From DATFJZ01 sp034660495 (GTDB lineage Bacteria; Desulfobacterota; Desulfobacteria; Desulfobacterales; Desulfobacteraceae): a stretch of 29,676 nt of DNA. The notes below the pieces were generated by a model, which had not been told where the DNA came from, ran no database searches, and saw only the letters and a program-made list of their open reading frames with translations. A program made the position numbers and the translations under genes. Below are positions 1 through 8,523 of this stretch, one piece after another (the first letter of the stretch is position 1; every line of letters begins with the position of its first letter). The stretch is from assembly GCA_034660495.1 (NCBI GenBank), contig JAYEJJ010000306.1:1-29676 (forward strand). The letters are read 5' to 3'.

Positions 1-82
1 AACTGGTTCCTAAATATCAACAATTTGATTAAGTGCGTTGCGGATAATGGAGAAAAAGTTGGATTTTTATGACGAAAGGGTA

Positions 83-331
83 TTAATGTGTTATAAGGTG
101 TGTTTTTATGTGACACATGCCATATGCCTCATAAAATTCATTTGCGATAAGAATCAACGGCTCATCGAAAACAAAATCATCGATATAACCTTGCAGACCA
201 TTGGCACAATAATAAGGAATGTCACCGATTCTTTTTTCTCGGTCTCCTGAATTAACAGGGATTCTTTTGTTGTATAGAATGTCACAACACTCTTTCAAGT
301 TCCATGTTAACCATCCATTAACAGTTTTCAT
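83..331 (-). pseudogene. hsdS: Type I restriction specificity subunit HsdS, 5' fragment
   Basis: This is the first roughly 55 codons of a type I restriction-modification specificity subunit, the protein that reads the DNA target for HsdM and HsdR. The stretch from about residue 14 to 63 (CCDILYNKRIPV, DREKRIGDIPYYCANGLQGY, DEPLILIA) matches the start of an HsdS target-recognition domain by memory of the family. After LILIA the family pattern (AEDGGN and so on) is lost and the frame stops at 83, where a complete HsdS would have about 400 residues. The ATG overlaps the hsdM stop codon as ATGA (331-328), the usual translational coupling. No further HsdS sequence is recognisable in bases 1-82, so the gene is truncated by deletion or broken by rearrangement. 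hsdR is not in the window. Confidence 0.7.
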
Positions 332-2549
332 CCCATATACCCCAACCCTTCCAGGAAAACATTCAACTGCCCGAGCGTCTTTTCCCGTTGCTGCTCCAGT
401 TCGCGGCTGCTCACCGCATATTTGTTCCAGAGCTTTTCGACCCCCTGAATCAGTGCCCGTTTTTCAGCATTGAGATACCGCTCCAGCTCCCGGTCCGCAA
501 TATCATAGAATTCTTTGAGAATCAGATGCCAGGCTTCCTCATCGGTCAGCTGGCCGCCGATGTCTGCAAGCAGGGTGTCTGTTTTGGCAATCCGTGCCTC
601 AAGGGCGGCCTTGTCTTTTTGCAGGGCGTTTATTTTTTTCTTGTCTGTTTTGTTCTCCGCATCCAGTTCAGCAATCTATCCGCCCGGCGGATCAGTTCCC
701 GGTTTTCATCGGTGAAGGCTTTGCCGCCCAGCCGTTTCAATTCAAGCTTCAGGGATAGCTCAGTGGTTTTTTCTTTTAATGCGGCCTTGGTGTCCTTGAT
801 CTTTTTCTCCAGCTTCTTGATGGCTGTGTTCATTTTTTTCAGCTCATCCAATTTCCGCCTGGCTGAAGAGCCGGAACTATCCTTCAAATCGCTGATAAGG
901 GCATTTAACGCTTTTTTAATGACGGCCGAAGTGACTTTTTCACCTTCATCCGGCTCGTAAGCCGCCGTCTCCTGGGCGGTTTCAACGGTTTCTGCCAGTT
1001 CGTTCTGCAATCCGCTGATGGTGTTTTCCAAGGCTTCAATGGTGTCAGCCTCGGCCTGAAAGAACGCTGCAATCAGATAGTCATCCGGGATCAACGTGTG
1101 ATGCTACCCGGTGGAAACAATGGTTTTCAGATTAAAACGGATCTGTTGCCACCAGTTGACAAATACGCCGGCACTTTTGAATTCATCCAGCACCTGCAAT
1201 GGTACCATCTTCTCTTTGAGGGTTGTCAGCAGCCCGTGCCGGAACTCCGGCATTTTTTCCCCGTTTTTGTTCCCGTTGTTGGTGCGCTCAAGCCGGGCAA
1301 AATCGTTTTGTGCCTTCTGCCACCAATCCGCCAGGACCCGGGTGTGGGTGGCAAGGGTCTGAACAACGGCCTGATCTGATTCGATGATGTTTTTTATATC
1401 CGCCTTATCATGAACAGCCTCCTTGAAGGTGAGATATTTTGGCCGGTCAGGCTAAAAAAGTGTGTCTTCCAAAAGTCCAAACCGGGCAAAATCAAGATAC
1501 CGTGCCGTCACCTCGTCTTCGGGAATGCCGCCGATGAGATGGGCTTGCACATCCTCTGGTTCCGGTTCCGGGGTGTTATCGACATAGCGGCGGATATTCA
1601 GATTGTAATCGTGCGTTTCCACAATCTCGGACCTGTCCACCAGGCGGCTGTATTTGGGAAGTTCCTGTTTCAGGGTGAAAATGGTGTCAATCTTTTCAAT
1701 ATCTTCCGGGCGCAGCTTGTTTTGATTCTTGGCTTCGGCAAATTCCCGGTCTGCATTAATAAACAGGACTTTGCTGCGCAAATGATCCGGTTTGTTTTTG
1801 TTGCAGATCAGGACGCAGGCAGGAATTCCGGTGCCGTAAAACAGCCCCTGGGGCAGACTGATGATGGCCTCGATCACGTCATCATTGATAAAGATTTCCC
1901 GGATCAGCTTTTCCTTGCCGCCGCGGAACAACACACCATGGGGCATGATGGTGGCCATGTGGCCGTCACTTTTGAGACTGGCCAGCATGTGCTGCACAAA
2001 TATAAGATCGGCTTTCTTGCCGGTCTCCGGGGCCCATTCCTGGAAACGATGGGAAAATTTAACGCCGGCCCGGCTGTAATTTTGGGAAAAGGGGGGATTG
2101 GTAAGCACCCGGTCGAATTTTCGAATCTGACCATTCTCCAGAATCTGCGGGTTCTCTGAATCATTATCGTCCTCGATGGCGGCAATGGCCTTGGTGAGCA
2201 TATTGCCGATGTCATGTTTCAAATCCTTTAACGCCGGAACGGTGTCACCGTTTTCATCGGTCCAGGATTCATGCCAGCGGGCGTGTCTGGGCACAAAAAA
2301 GGTTTCACCATAGGATGTTTTGTCCTCAAGCAGTTCATCGGCCAGTTCGGGCTGTCCTTTCAGGTGTACGAATGAATACTGGCGCAGCTGGCGGCGTTTC
2401 CGGTCAAATTCATCTGAGAGCCGCTTTAGGAAAAGAATCCCGAAAATAAACTCCTTGAACTCTGAAGCATCCATTTTTCCACGCAAAATATCTGCAGCTT
2501 TCAGGAGAAAGGATTCCAGCTGGGATAAGGTAATTTTTTCTTTATTCAA
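328..2549 (-). pseudogene. hsdM: Type I restriction DNA methyltransferase HsdM, decayed
   Basis: HsdM would be the adenine-N6 methyltransferase subunit of a type I restriction-modification system. The N-terminal helical domain (LESFLLKAADILRGKMDASE) and the catalytic motif IV NPPF are clear, and the coiled-coil C-terminal region is present down to GLGYMG. Several lesions are visible. An in-frame deletion joins the N-terminal domain (AIAAIEDDNDSENP) directly to ILENGQIRKFDRV, removing about 150 residues including the SAM-binding motif I (DPTxGSGG). TAG stop codons interrupt the same frame at 1454-1452 and 1106-1104, both where relatives have Trp. A one-base deletion near 670-680 shifts the frame, which continues correctly (ELDAENKTDKKKINAL) to the TGA at 330-328. 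The likely start is TTG at 2549, five bases after GGAG; the frame is open to an ATG at 2666 but that extension looks unrelated. The gene cannot make an active methyltransferase. Confidence 0.88.
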
Positions 2550-2704
2550 GGTCACTCCGTGGTACCATAGCTTGAATGACGGGTTTATCAACTCCAGATT
2601 CATGAAACTCCCATAAATTTTGAGATTTTCGATTTTGAAGCACTGAAGTTTAAAATAGTCAGACACATTTAGACGCGCTGGGGAAATTTGTCCTTTGGCT
2701 CAGC

Positions 2705-3901
2705 TTAATCATTTGCCGGTGATGGTTTTATTATGTTTTTTTTGAAAACAGAATCATATTTTATGGCATCAACGGGACAGACGTTCAAACAACGACCACA
2801 ACTGAAACAGTCTGCCGGCAGTTTGCTCCCATTAATAAGGCCTTTTGCTGCCTCCAGGGGGCATGCTTTTATGCATAAACCGCATTGGGTGCATTTTTCT
2901 TTGTCAACACGAACCCGGAAAATGCTGAATCGTTCAGCAATCCAGGATATGAACCCAAAGGGACAAATGAACTGACAAAACGGCCGATATACATAGAATG
3001 ACCCCAAAAGACTGATAAGGATGGTCAGCACAATGCTGAATGTTTCAAAATCGAGATTAAAGAGGTTAAAAGGATTCAGATAGTGGTAGATAACCATTCC
3101 TTTCCGGTCTCCTGCAATACCGAAAAGAAAAAGCAGCATGACCACAAAGAGGCTGCCCCGGATCGTGTTTGTGAAGGCGAAAGAAAGTTTATGTTTCTTG
3201 ATTTTTTTCAGGACCGGGATACTGTATATCAATTCCTGAAGCGCTCCAAAAGGACACGCCCAGCCACAGATAAGTTTGTTCCCGATCACAGCCAGTGTAA
3301 TAAAGAAAATAAAGGCTGTTACTTTGGCTGCAGGATCGGCATATAAGCCTGCCATGGATTTGAATACCTTTACAGCCCCTTCCATGGGGTTGGGGGATTT
3401 TCCCAGCAAAAATCCTGCAACCATTACCGAGATAAGAAGGGAAGCAATGTAAGGGAATCGAGGATACCATTGACTTCTATGATCGATCCCGCACAGGTCG
3501 GGACGTCCCAGCCGGGTGAGGAACACAAGTCCCCCTAAAACTAACGCAGCGTATAAATAATACTTTAACGTTGTATCGTGGTGGGAAAGAAGATGGTGTG
3601 CAGCATGCTGGAGCGTTTCCGGTTTAACTTGCAGCGTATCGAGGGACTTTTTTTTGGAAACGTCAAGAGGCAGACCAAGTTCCCGGGCCAGGGCCTTTCC
3701 TGTGACGTTCAGGATTGGCGCAATATCACGAATCGACATCTCAACGTTGACCTTGACTGCCTTTACCGGTTCAGCAGGCGGGGTTGCGAGAATGCCGGCA
3801 GTGATGATAACCAGCATAATCGTTACAGTTCCGAAAAGCCATATGCGCTGTTTATATGAGAGCATCAGGCACCATTGATACAGGTTCATTGTTTTTATCA
3901 A
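2705..3901 (-). CDS. Membrane 4Fe-4S protein, NapH/NosR-like polyferredoxin
   Basis: A 398-residue integral membrane iron-sulfur protein. The start carries one membrane helix (about 20-40), then a periplasmic-looking stretch containing an FMN-domain-like segment (50-100), then further helices at about 115-130, 150-167, 193-211, 248-264 and 285-305. Two CxxxCP motifs sit at C212/C216 (CGWACP) and C309/C313 (CQFICP), as in the NapH/NosR/CcoG family. The C-terminus holds two 4Fe-4S ferredoxin motifs, at C337/C340/C343/C347 and C365/C368/C371/C375. Family members pass electrons between the quinone pool and periplasmic or cytoplasmic oxidoreductases; the partner here is unknown. It ends next to the hsdM relic and is separated from the aldolase gene upstream by 24 bases, so the two may be cotranscribed. 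It is complete and shows no lesions. The exact subfamily cannot be decided from sequence reading alone. Confidence 0.85.
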   Translation of the reverse strand: MIKTMNLYQWCLMLSYKQRIWLFGTVTIMLVIITAGILATPPAEPVKAVKVNVEMSIRDIAPILNVTGKALARELGLPLDVSKKKSLDTLQVKPETLQHAAHHLLSHHDTTLKYYLYAALVLGGLVFLTRLGRPDLCGIDHRSQWYPRFPYIASLLISVMVAGFLLGKSPNPMEGAVKVFKSMAGLYADPAAKVTAFIFFITLAVIGNKLICGWACPFGALQELIYSIPVLKKIKKHKLSFAFTNTIRGSLFVVMLLFLFGIAGDRKGMVIYHYLNPFNLFNLDFETFSIVLTILISLLGSFYVYRPFCQFICPFGFISWIAERFSIFRVRVDKEKCTQCGLCIKACPLEAAKGLINGSKLPADCFSCGRCLNVCPVDAIKYDSVFKKNIIKPSPAND

Positions 3902-3925
3902 TCCTTTATATATCTGATTGACTGA

Positions 3926-4948
3926 TTATTCAGCCTTTTCCATTTTTTGGTCATATTTGCCGTCACGGGCAAGACCGTTTAACCTGCAGCGTTTCAAAAA
4001 CGTCTTTTGAGCAGAAGCCAGATTGTCTTCCTGCCCTTTCCAGGCTGCAAGCACCGGTGCCTGCAGAGCCCGCCCATAAGAAAAACTGACCTGCCATGGA
4101 TGCGGGCCCATCATGTTTATGACGTTGAGATGGTCAGTGGCGTCTTCTGCACTCTGCCCACCCGACAGGAACACGATTCCGGGGACAGCCGCCGGCACGT
4201 AACGGGTCAGGCAGCGAATCGTGGCATCGGCAACCTCCTGGACGCTTTTCTGACGGGCGCATTTCATACCGGGAATCACCATGTTCGGCTTTAACAGCAT
4301 CCCCTCGAATATCACGCGGTGGGCATAAAGTTCAGTGAACACTTCTTCGAGCACCCTGGATGTGACAGCTTCGCAGCGTTCAATGTCGTGAGTTCCATCC
4401 ATCAGTACTTCCGGTTCCACGATCGGCACAATACCCAGTTCCTGACAGAGGGCTGCGTAACGCGCTAAACCGTGGGCGTTTGCACGAATACCAAATGCTG
4501 TGGGAACATCGCGCTCGTTGATCTCAATAACAGCCCGCCACTTAGCAAACTGTGCCCCCATTTTTTTGTACTCGACAAGCTGTTCTCGCAGGCCGTCCAG
4601 ACCCTCAGTGATCTTTTCCTCAGGAAACAGTGCCAGTGCTTTTGCGCCCTTGTCCACCTTGATTCCTGGTACGATACCCCTGCTGGACAATAGTTCTGCA
4701 AACGGCGTTCCTTCTTGAGTGCCCTGTCGCAGTGTTTCGTCAAAGAGAATGACACCACCGATATAACGTTCGATTCCCTGGGTAGTAAAAAGGATTTCCC
4801 TGTATCTCCGGCGGTTTTCTTCGGTGGATGCGACATTGATCGAATCGAATCGGTTTTTGATTGTGGGATTGCTTTCGTCCGCCGCCAGCACACCCTTTTG
4901 TTTTGCTGCAATGGCTTTTGCTACAGACCTGAGATTGTCTTTAATCAT
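3926..4948 (-). CDS. Fructose-bisphosphate aldolase, class I
   Basis: A 340-residue class I (Schiff-base) aldolase of the type common in eukaryotes and scattered in bacteria. It splits fructose 1,6-bisphosphate into dihydroxyacetone phosphate and glyceraldehyde 3-phosphate, or runs in reverse for gluconeogenesis, in the cytoplasm. Visible landmarks are LAADES with D24, GIKVDKG with K97, FAKWRAV with K136, IVEPEVL with E177/E179, and the Schiff-base lysine K220 in LLKPNMV. These correspond to the known catalytic residues of rabbit muscle aldolase. Length is slightly short of the animal enzyme (about 363), lacking part of the C-terminal tail. The ATG at 4948 follows AGAGG with about seven bases between, and a TATACT box lies a further 14 bases upstream. 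The gene is adjacent to, but probably not part of, the LPS locus. Confidence 0.95.
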   Translation of the reverse strand: MIKDNLRSVAKAIAAKQKGVLAADESNPTIKNRFDSINVASTEENRRRYREILFTTQGIERYIGGVILFDETLRQGTQEGTPFAELLSSRGIVPGIKVDKGAKALALFPEEKITEGLDGLREQLVEYKKMGAQFAKWRAVIEINERDVPTAFGIRANAHGLARYAALCQELGIVPIVEPEVLMDGTHDIERCEAVTSRVLEEVFTELYAHRVIFEGMLLKPNMVIPGMKCARQKSVQEVADATIRCLTRYVPAAVPGIVFLSGGQSAEDATDHLNVINMMGPHPWQVSFSYGRALQAPVLAAWKGQEDNLASAQKTFLKRCRLNGLARDGKYDQKMEKAE

Positions 4949-5380
4949 TTTTAACCTCTTCTTTTATCAGTATATTCACACATAACGACTAATTTTACAG
5001 TCTTTTCAAGATAACATTCATGTTAATGTATAACATTCAGTGTTTGAGTTTACAATATTAATTTAAATTCAAGCCCGGACCATTCCCTGTTTCTTCAAAT
5101 CAGAAACAAAAATCAGAGTTTTAGCCTGATAATCGAGTGGTAAAAGTAAATGCCGGTTTGCTTGAGTTTCCTGATCATTTCTGGTATACACGCGATGATC
5201 AGGTTTTTTATACCTGTTCTCCAGAAATCAGCCTCATAGACTTGATCATCGAGTATACGCAAAGCGGTTTTAAAGATGTCACAATTCCCTTTTGGGATAA
5301 TCTATGGCTGGTGTCTTAAAACTTGATAATCGAGTAAAAAGGGAAAAAACAAATTTTAAAAAAGATCTGCCTTAAATTTT
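4949..5380. other. Intergenic region between aldolase and LPS-kinase genes
   Basis: A 432-base divergent spacer without a credible gene. It contains the aldolase leader (TATACT near 4967-4972 on the minus strand, Shine-Dalgarno AGAGG), a direct repeat ATAACATTCA at 5011-5020 and 5030-5039 (two helical turns apart), and four copies of the dispersed 13-bp dyad described separately. A 60-codon open frame at 5137-5319 runs through the dyads and shows no protein-like character. The region is AT-rich and looks regulatory. Confidence 0.6.
5125..5334. promoter_or_regulatory. Cluster of four dyad motifs (CTCGATNATCARG)
   Basis: Four 13-bp copies of one dyad lie upstream of the tandem LPS-kinase gene: CCTGATAATCGAG (5125-5137), CGCGATGATCAGG (5191-5203), CTTGATCATCGAG (5241-5253) and CTTGATAATCGAG (5322-5334). 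The half-sites CTYGAT and ATCRAG are mirror images around one central base, as in an odd-length operator. Copies two and three share a flanking GTATAC as well. A fifth, half-matching sequence CCTGATCATTTC lies at 5170-5181. The last copy ends 46 bases before the ATG of the downstream gene. An operator role is inference; the dyad and its repetition are seen directly. Confidence 0.5.
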
Positions 5381-6835
5381 ATGAAAAGTCTGGATATTAA
5401 ACATATTGTGCTTGCCGGGAAAAGATATGAGGTTCCTTTTACACTGCAACCGGGGGATGGCAGAAATCTTCTTGAATGTGAACAAGTCCTTCGCTTTGTT
5501 CCTGGGAAACGGGCTGTTGTTTTTGGACAATGGAATGGACAAAGAATCGTTGCCAAGCTTTTTTTCAAGCCTTTTGTGTCGAAAAAACATGTGCAAAGGG
5601 AGATTAAGGGCAGCGGGTTATTAAAAAAAGCAGGCATTGATACCGCTGATATTCTGTATTCAGGCACAGATGCAGATGAAAACATAAATATTCTGGTTTT
5701 TAACGCCCTCATGCCGTCCAAAAGCCTGGAAAGTATTATTGAAGCCGGTAATAACCGGGAAGATATCACCCCCTGTCTGGAAAAATTGATGATACTCATT
5801 GGAAAAATGCACAATGCCGGACTTTTTCATAATGACCTGCATTTAAACAATTTCCTGCTGGTTTCCCGCAGCAATACCCTTTATGCCCTGGACGGGGCCG
5901 CTGTTGAGGAAAAAAAGAAAAACGCTGCCCTTGGCATGGCGCTCAGCTTAAAGAATCTGGCCGATGTGTTTGCACGGCTTAAAATTAAAAATAATGCCCT
6001 GTTTAACGCCCTGCTAAATACTTATGCCAGGACCCGGGGCATCCATATAGATGCAGAAAGGCTGGGTCTTCTTGAAAAATTGATAAAAAAAGAAGAAAGG
6101 GCAGTTTTAAACAAATATCTGAAAAAGATGTTCAGAAGTTCAACCCGGCATATCTGTAAAAGAAAATTAACCTCTTTGGTGATCTGCCGGCGGGAATTTT
6201 ATACTCCGGCCATGAAGGCTTTTCTGAACAATCCAGATGCAGCCTTTGATGTTCCTGAGGACCGGCTGCTCAAGGCAGGAAATTCTTCCACCGTTGTCAG
6301 GATGTTTATGGATGGAAAAGAGATGGTTGTAAAGCGGTATAACATGAAAACCTGGCTTCATGCCCTGAGGCGTGCCGTCATCAAAAGCCGTGCCCACATC
6401 TCATGGTATAATTCACACATGCTTTTAAAAGTGGGGATTTCAACGCCTAAGCCCATTGCGTTTAAGGAAAACCGGCTGGGTGTTTTCAGAAACAAGGCGT
6501 ATTTTATCTGTGATTTTATCCCGGGAACAAGCCTGAGAAATTATTTCAAAGCCGCAGGTTCTGTTGATAACAGAATATTGGAAAAAATTGTTCAAATGGT
6601 CAGGATTTTTAAAGCGTCAAGGATCAGTCACGGAGATATGAAGGCCAGCAATATTATCCTTCATGAAAACAAGCCCTTTTTAATAGATCTTGACAGTATG
6701 AAGCAGCACAAAGTCAGCTTTTTTTTTACCAGGGCCCATTGTAAGGATATGAAGCGGTTTATGAAAAACTGGGCAGATCAGCCTGAACTTCTGCATGGTT
6801 TTAAAGTCCTTTTCAGGGAAAATGAATCGCCCTGA
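5381..6835 (+). CDS. Tandem LPS-kinase (WaaP/InaA-like) fusion protein
   Basis: A 484-residue protein made of two protein-kinase-fold domains of the lipopolysaccharide kinase (WaaP/KdkA/InaA) type. Domain one (about 40-235) has a candidate ATP lysine K59 (RIVAKLFF), the catalytic loop HNDLHLNN (150-157, D152) and LDGAA (D171) where an Mg-binding DxD is expected. Domain two (about 295-470) has K318 (MVVKRY), HGDMKASN (417-424, D419) and LIDLDS (D436/D438), so it looks fully active. The family phosphorylates heptose or Kdo in the LPS inner core, on the cytoplasmic face of the inner membrane, using ATP. There is no signal peptide and no membrane segment. It stands alone on the plus strand behind the dyad cluster and ends at a terminator shared with the convergent cassette. 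The Shine-Dalgarno sequence is weak. Which sugar each domain modifies cannot be told from sequence. Confidence 0.82.
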   Translation: MKSLDIKHIVLAGKRYEVPFTLQPGDGRNLLECEQVLRFVPGKRAVVFGQWNGQRIVAKLFFKPFVSKKHVQREIKGSGLLKKAGIDTADILYSGTDADENINILVFNALMPSKSLESIIEAGNNREDITPCLEKLMILIGKMHNAGLFHNDLHLNNFLLVSRSNTLYALDGAAVEEKKKNAALGMALSLKNLADVFARLKIKNNALFNALLNTYARTRGIHIDAERLGLLEKLIKKEERAVLNKYLKKMFRSSTRHICKRKLTSLVICRREFYTPAMKAFLNNPDAAFDVPEDRLLKAGNSSTVVRMFMDGKEMVVKRYNMKTWLHALRRAVIKSRAHISWYNSHMLLKVGISTPKPIAFKENRLGVFRNKAYFICDFIPGTSLRNYFKAAGSVDNRILEKIVQMVRIFKASRISHGDMKASNIILHENKPFLIDLDSMKQHKVSFFFTRAHCKDMKRFMKNWADQPELLHGFKVLFRENESP

Positions 6836-6853
6836 ATAGCCCGTAGGAGATTG

Positions 6854-6890
6854 AATAGCCCGGGAAAGATGGGCTGTTTCATTCTTTTTA
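6854..6890 (+). terminator. Rho-independent terminator between convergent genes
   Basis: AATAGCCC (6854-6861) pairs with GGGCTGTT (6871-6878) as an eight-base stem with one G-T pair around a nine-base loop, followed by TCATTCTTTTTAT. It ends transcription of the LPS-kinase fusion gene. The stem also lies just past the stop codon of the convergent MBL frame and could serve both directions. Confidence 0.7.
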
Positions 6891-8018
6891 TAAAGAAGTA
6901 GCAGGAGAAAGGCAGTTAACTTCAAAATTTTTAGATTCTGAAAAGCGCAGTTGAATTTGACCAATCCTGCCATCTAAAATATGACGTTCTTTTACCGTCC
7001 CTTTTAACATTTTTTCTACGGTGTTTTTTCTTTTTATTTTTTTCCCTTTCGGTACTTTTGTGCAGAATACATAGGGTGAAAAATTTTTGATTCGTTCTAT
7101 ATCACTTTTTTTTGGTATTGATTCTCGTCCACCTATCTTTGAAGTCAAAAGGCTAATCGGATCGTTAATAAGCATTTCTGACCACACTTGATCAGAATGT
7201 CCATTTATAGATCCATGATGAGGAATTTTAAAAATTGAAGCCTGCCATTGAGGACGTTGTGGCGAATTAACTATAGCTTTCCAGCCTGTTCTTTGGTCTT
7301 TGGTTTCCTCCAGGTCAGAACCCAAATAATAAACAAATATTGTTAAACTGAACCCATAATACTATTGAACAGTTGTTTTGTTTTGGTTCTGGGACAATTA
7401 TTCTAAAATCTTTTTTCCTGGGTAATAAAGATGCAAATAATTGAAGAGCATCATGATATGATTTGTTAGAAGGAGATAGAGCACGAATTCGTACCACAAA
7501 GTCATCTTTAAAATTTTTGAATATTAATGTATCTTTGAGAACAGGTGATAGGTAATCATTTTTGTAGTTCTTATTTTCCTCTATGTTTTTTTTAGTATTT
7601 CAACAACTGAAGCAATTTCCTTGGTTGCTGAAGTGTGTTGATCTAATATCGAGGTAATATCAGACCCAGAGTATGCTGAAATAAGGCTTAAAAATTCTTC
7701 TTTAAGTAGCGCTGCTGAATAGCAGATTCTTGTTTCTGAACATTCAGATACTATTTGATTTGCCCCTCTGATATGATCAGAATGCCAATGAGAGATTATA
7801 AATGCTTCAACTGATTCTACTGGTGTTACTCCTATGCTTTTCAAATATTCTATAGCAATTGGTTTTTTTGTTTTAGAATTTAGACAGGAATCGACAATTA
7901 GCCATTTGCCTTTCCCGATGTGTAGGACTATACATTCACCAAAACCAGGACCGAAAAGAGATATTTCAAATTCCTTTGAATTTGGCAGGGTTTTATTAAT
8001 CTCGTTGGAAGAACGCAG
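6888..8018 (-). pseudogene. MBL-fold metallo-hydrolase with two frameshifts
   Basis: The third gene of a minus-strand cassette encodes about 375 residues of a metallo-beta-lactamase-fold hydrolase, but in three pieces. Piece one (down to 7581) carries GFGECIVLHIG, WLIVDSC and the zinc motif HWHSDH, which lies near 7768-7793. It stops at TAG directly after a run of eight A (7592-7599). Moving back one base at that run gives a continuous frame (KKNIEENKNYKND) down to 7315. There a second change, one extra T near 7309-7312, is needed to continue into DLEETKDQ and the second metal motif IPHHGSINGH, ending at TAA 6888. The start is uncertain: the frame overlaps the end of the upstream gene, and candidates are CTG at 8018 or ATT at 8000, the latter overlapping the upstream stop. 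An ATG at 8132 lies within the neighbour and is less likely. The PHHGS motif recalls ComEC-like MBL domains. Substrate unknown; low GC compared with the LPS genes. Confidence 0.72.
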
Positions 8019-8523
8019 TAAGTTCTGCCCCTTTTTTGATAGCGTGATCAATTTCTTTTTGGGTCCAGCGTGAAAGCCGACGAAATCTAATTTTAGATTC
8101 TTTTTTCCGTCCACGCCCAGGTAAATCAGCATAACTAATTGACCAATAAAAAACTGCTCCTGGAGTAAGTAAGTTTAAATCACTTGGTGTTATTTCCTCA
8201 ATATCCAAAGACACCATCTCATCTGGTAATTCAGGATTTGTTTTGTCTGAGATGATTGCGTAAAAAGTATCATCAAGGATTTCAGTGATTCTCCCTTCCC
8301 ATAATTGCAATAATTTGTATTTTCCTTTAAGTGGTTTTAAATATGGTGAGACAAATTCAGGGGGTTCAATTTGAGGGGTGTTTTCTAAATCAGTTTGATA
8401 CTTATTCCTATCAAAATCGGGTAAGGAATTATCCGATTTTTGTGTACCAATTTTTTCGGGGATATAGAAATCAACACTCGCCTCTGTGCTATTAGGGTCT
8501 TTTAATATCGGGGCTGTATTCAT
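7996..8523 (-). CDS. Conserved hypothetical protein, middle gene of MBL cassette
   Basis: A 175-residue protein of unknown function. Residues 1-60 are Pro/Asp/Asn-rich and probably disordered. Residues 65-160 form a compact beta-rich domain (KLLQLWEGRITEIL, FYAIISD, SLDIEEITPSDLNLLTPGAVFYWSISY, KIRFRRLSRWTQKEI). From memory this recurs as an uncharacterised small protein beside MBL hydrolases in varied bacteria. It has no signal peptide and no membrane helix. The ATG overlaps the stop of the upstream gene (ATGA, 8523-8520) and its own stop overlaps the presumed MBL start, so the three genes form one translationally coupled unit. It is intact. I cannot assign a biochemical role; an adaptor or nucleic-acid-binding role is a guess only. 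Confidence 0.75.
   Translation of the reverse strand: MNTAPILKDPNSTEASVDFYIPEKIGTQKSDNSLPDFDRNKYQTDLENTPQIEPPEFVSPYLKPLKGKYKLLQLWEGRITEILDDTFYAIISDKTNPELPDEMVSLDIEEITPSDLNLLTPGAVFYWSISYADLPGRGRKKESKIRFRRLSRWTQKEIDHAIKKGAELTAFFQRD

Noticed and set aside
1..82. Continuation of hsdS or start of another gene at the left edge
   Set aside because: Short open frames exist on the minus strand but none shows a recognisable pattern, so no call is made.
630..1094. Separate small coiled-coil gene
   Set aside because: It is in the same frame as hsdM and is the HsdM C-terminal part between an amber codon and a frameshift, not an independent gene.
1410..2159. 249-codon open frame on the plus strand
   Set aside because: It is antisense to hsdM, whose protein similarity is unmistakable; the plus-strand translation has no family pattern.
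5137..5319. Open frame of 60 codons in the dyad cluster
   Set aside because: It runs through the repeated dyads, has no ribosome binding site and no protein-like pattern.
7592..7599. Programmed -1 frameshift as the normal way to make the MBL protein
   Set aside because: A second frame lesion downstream is not at a slippery site, so decay or sequence error explains both more simply; kept only as a possibility.
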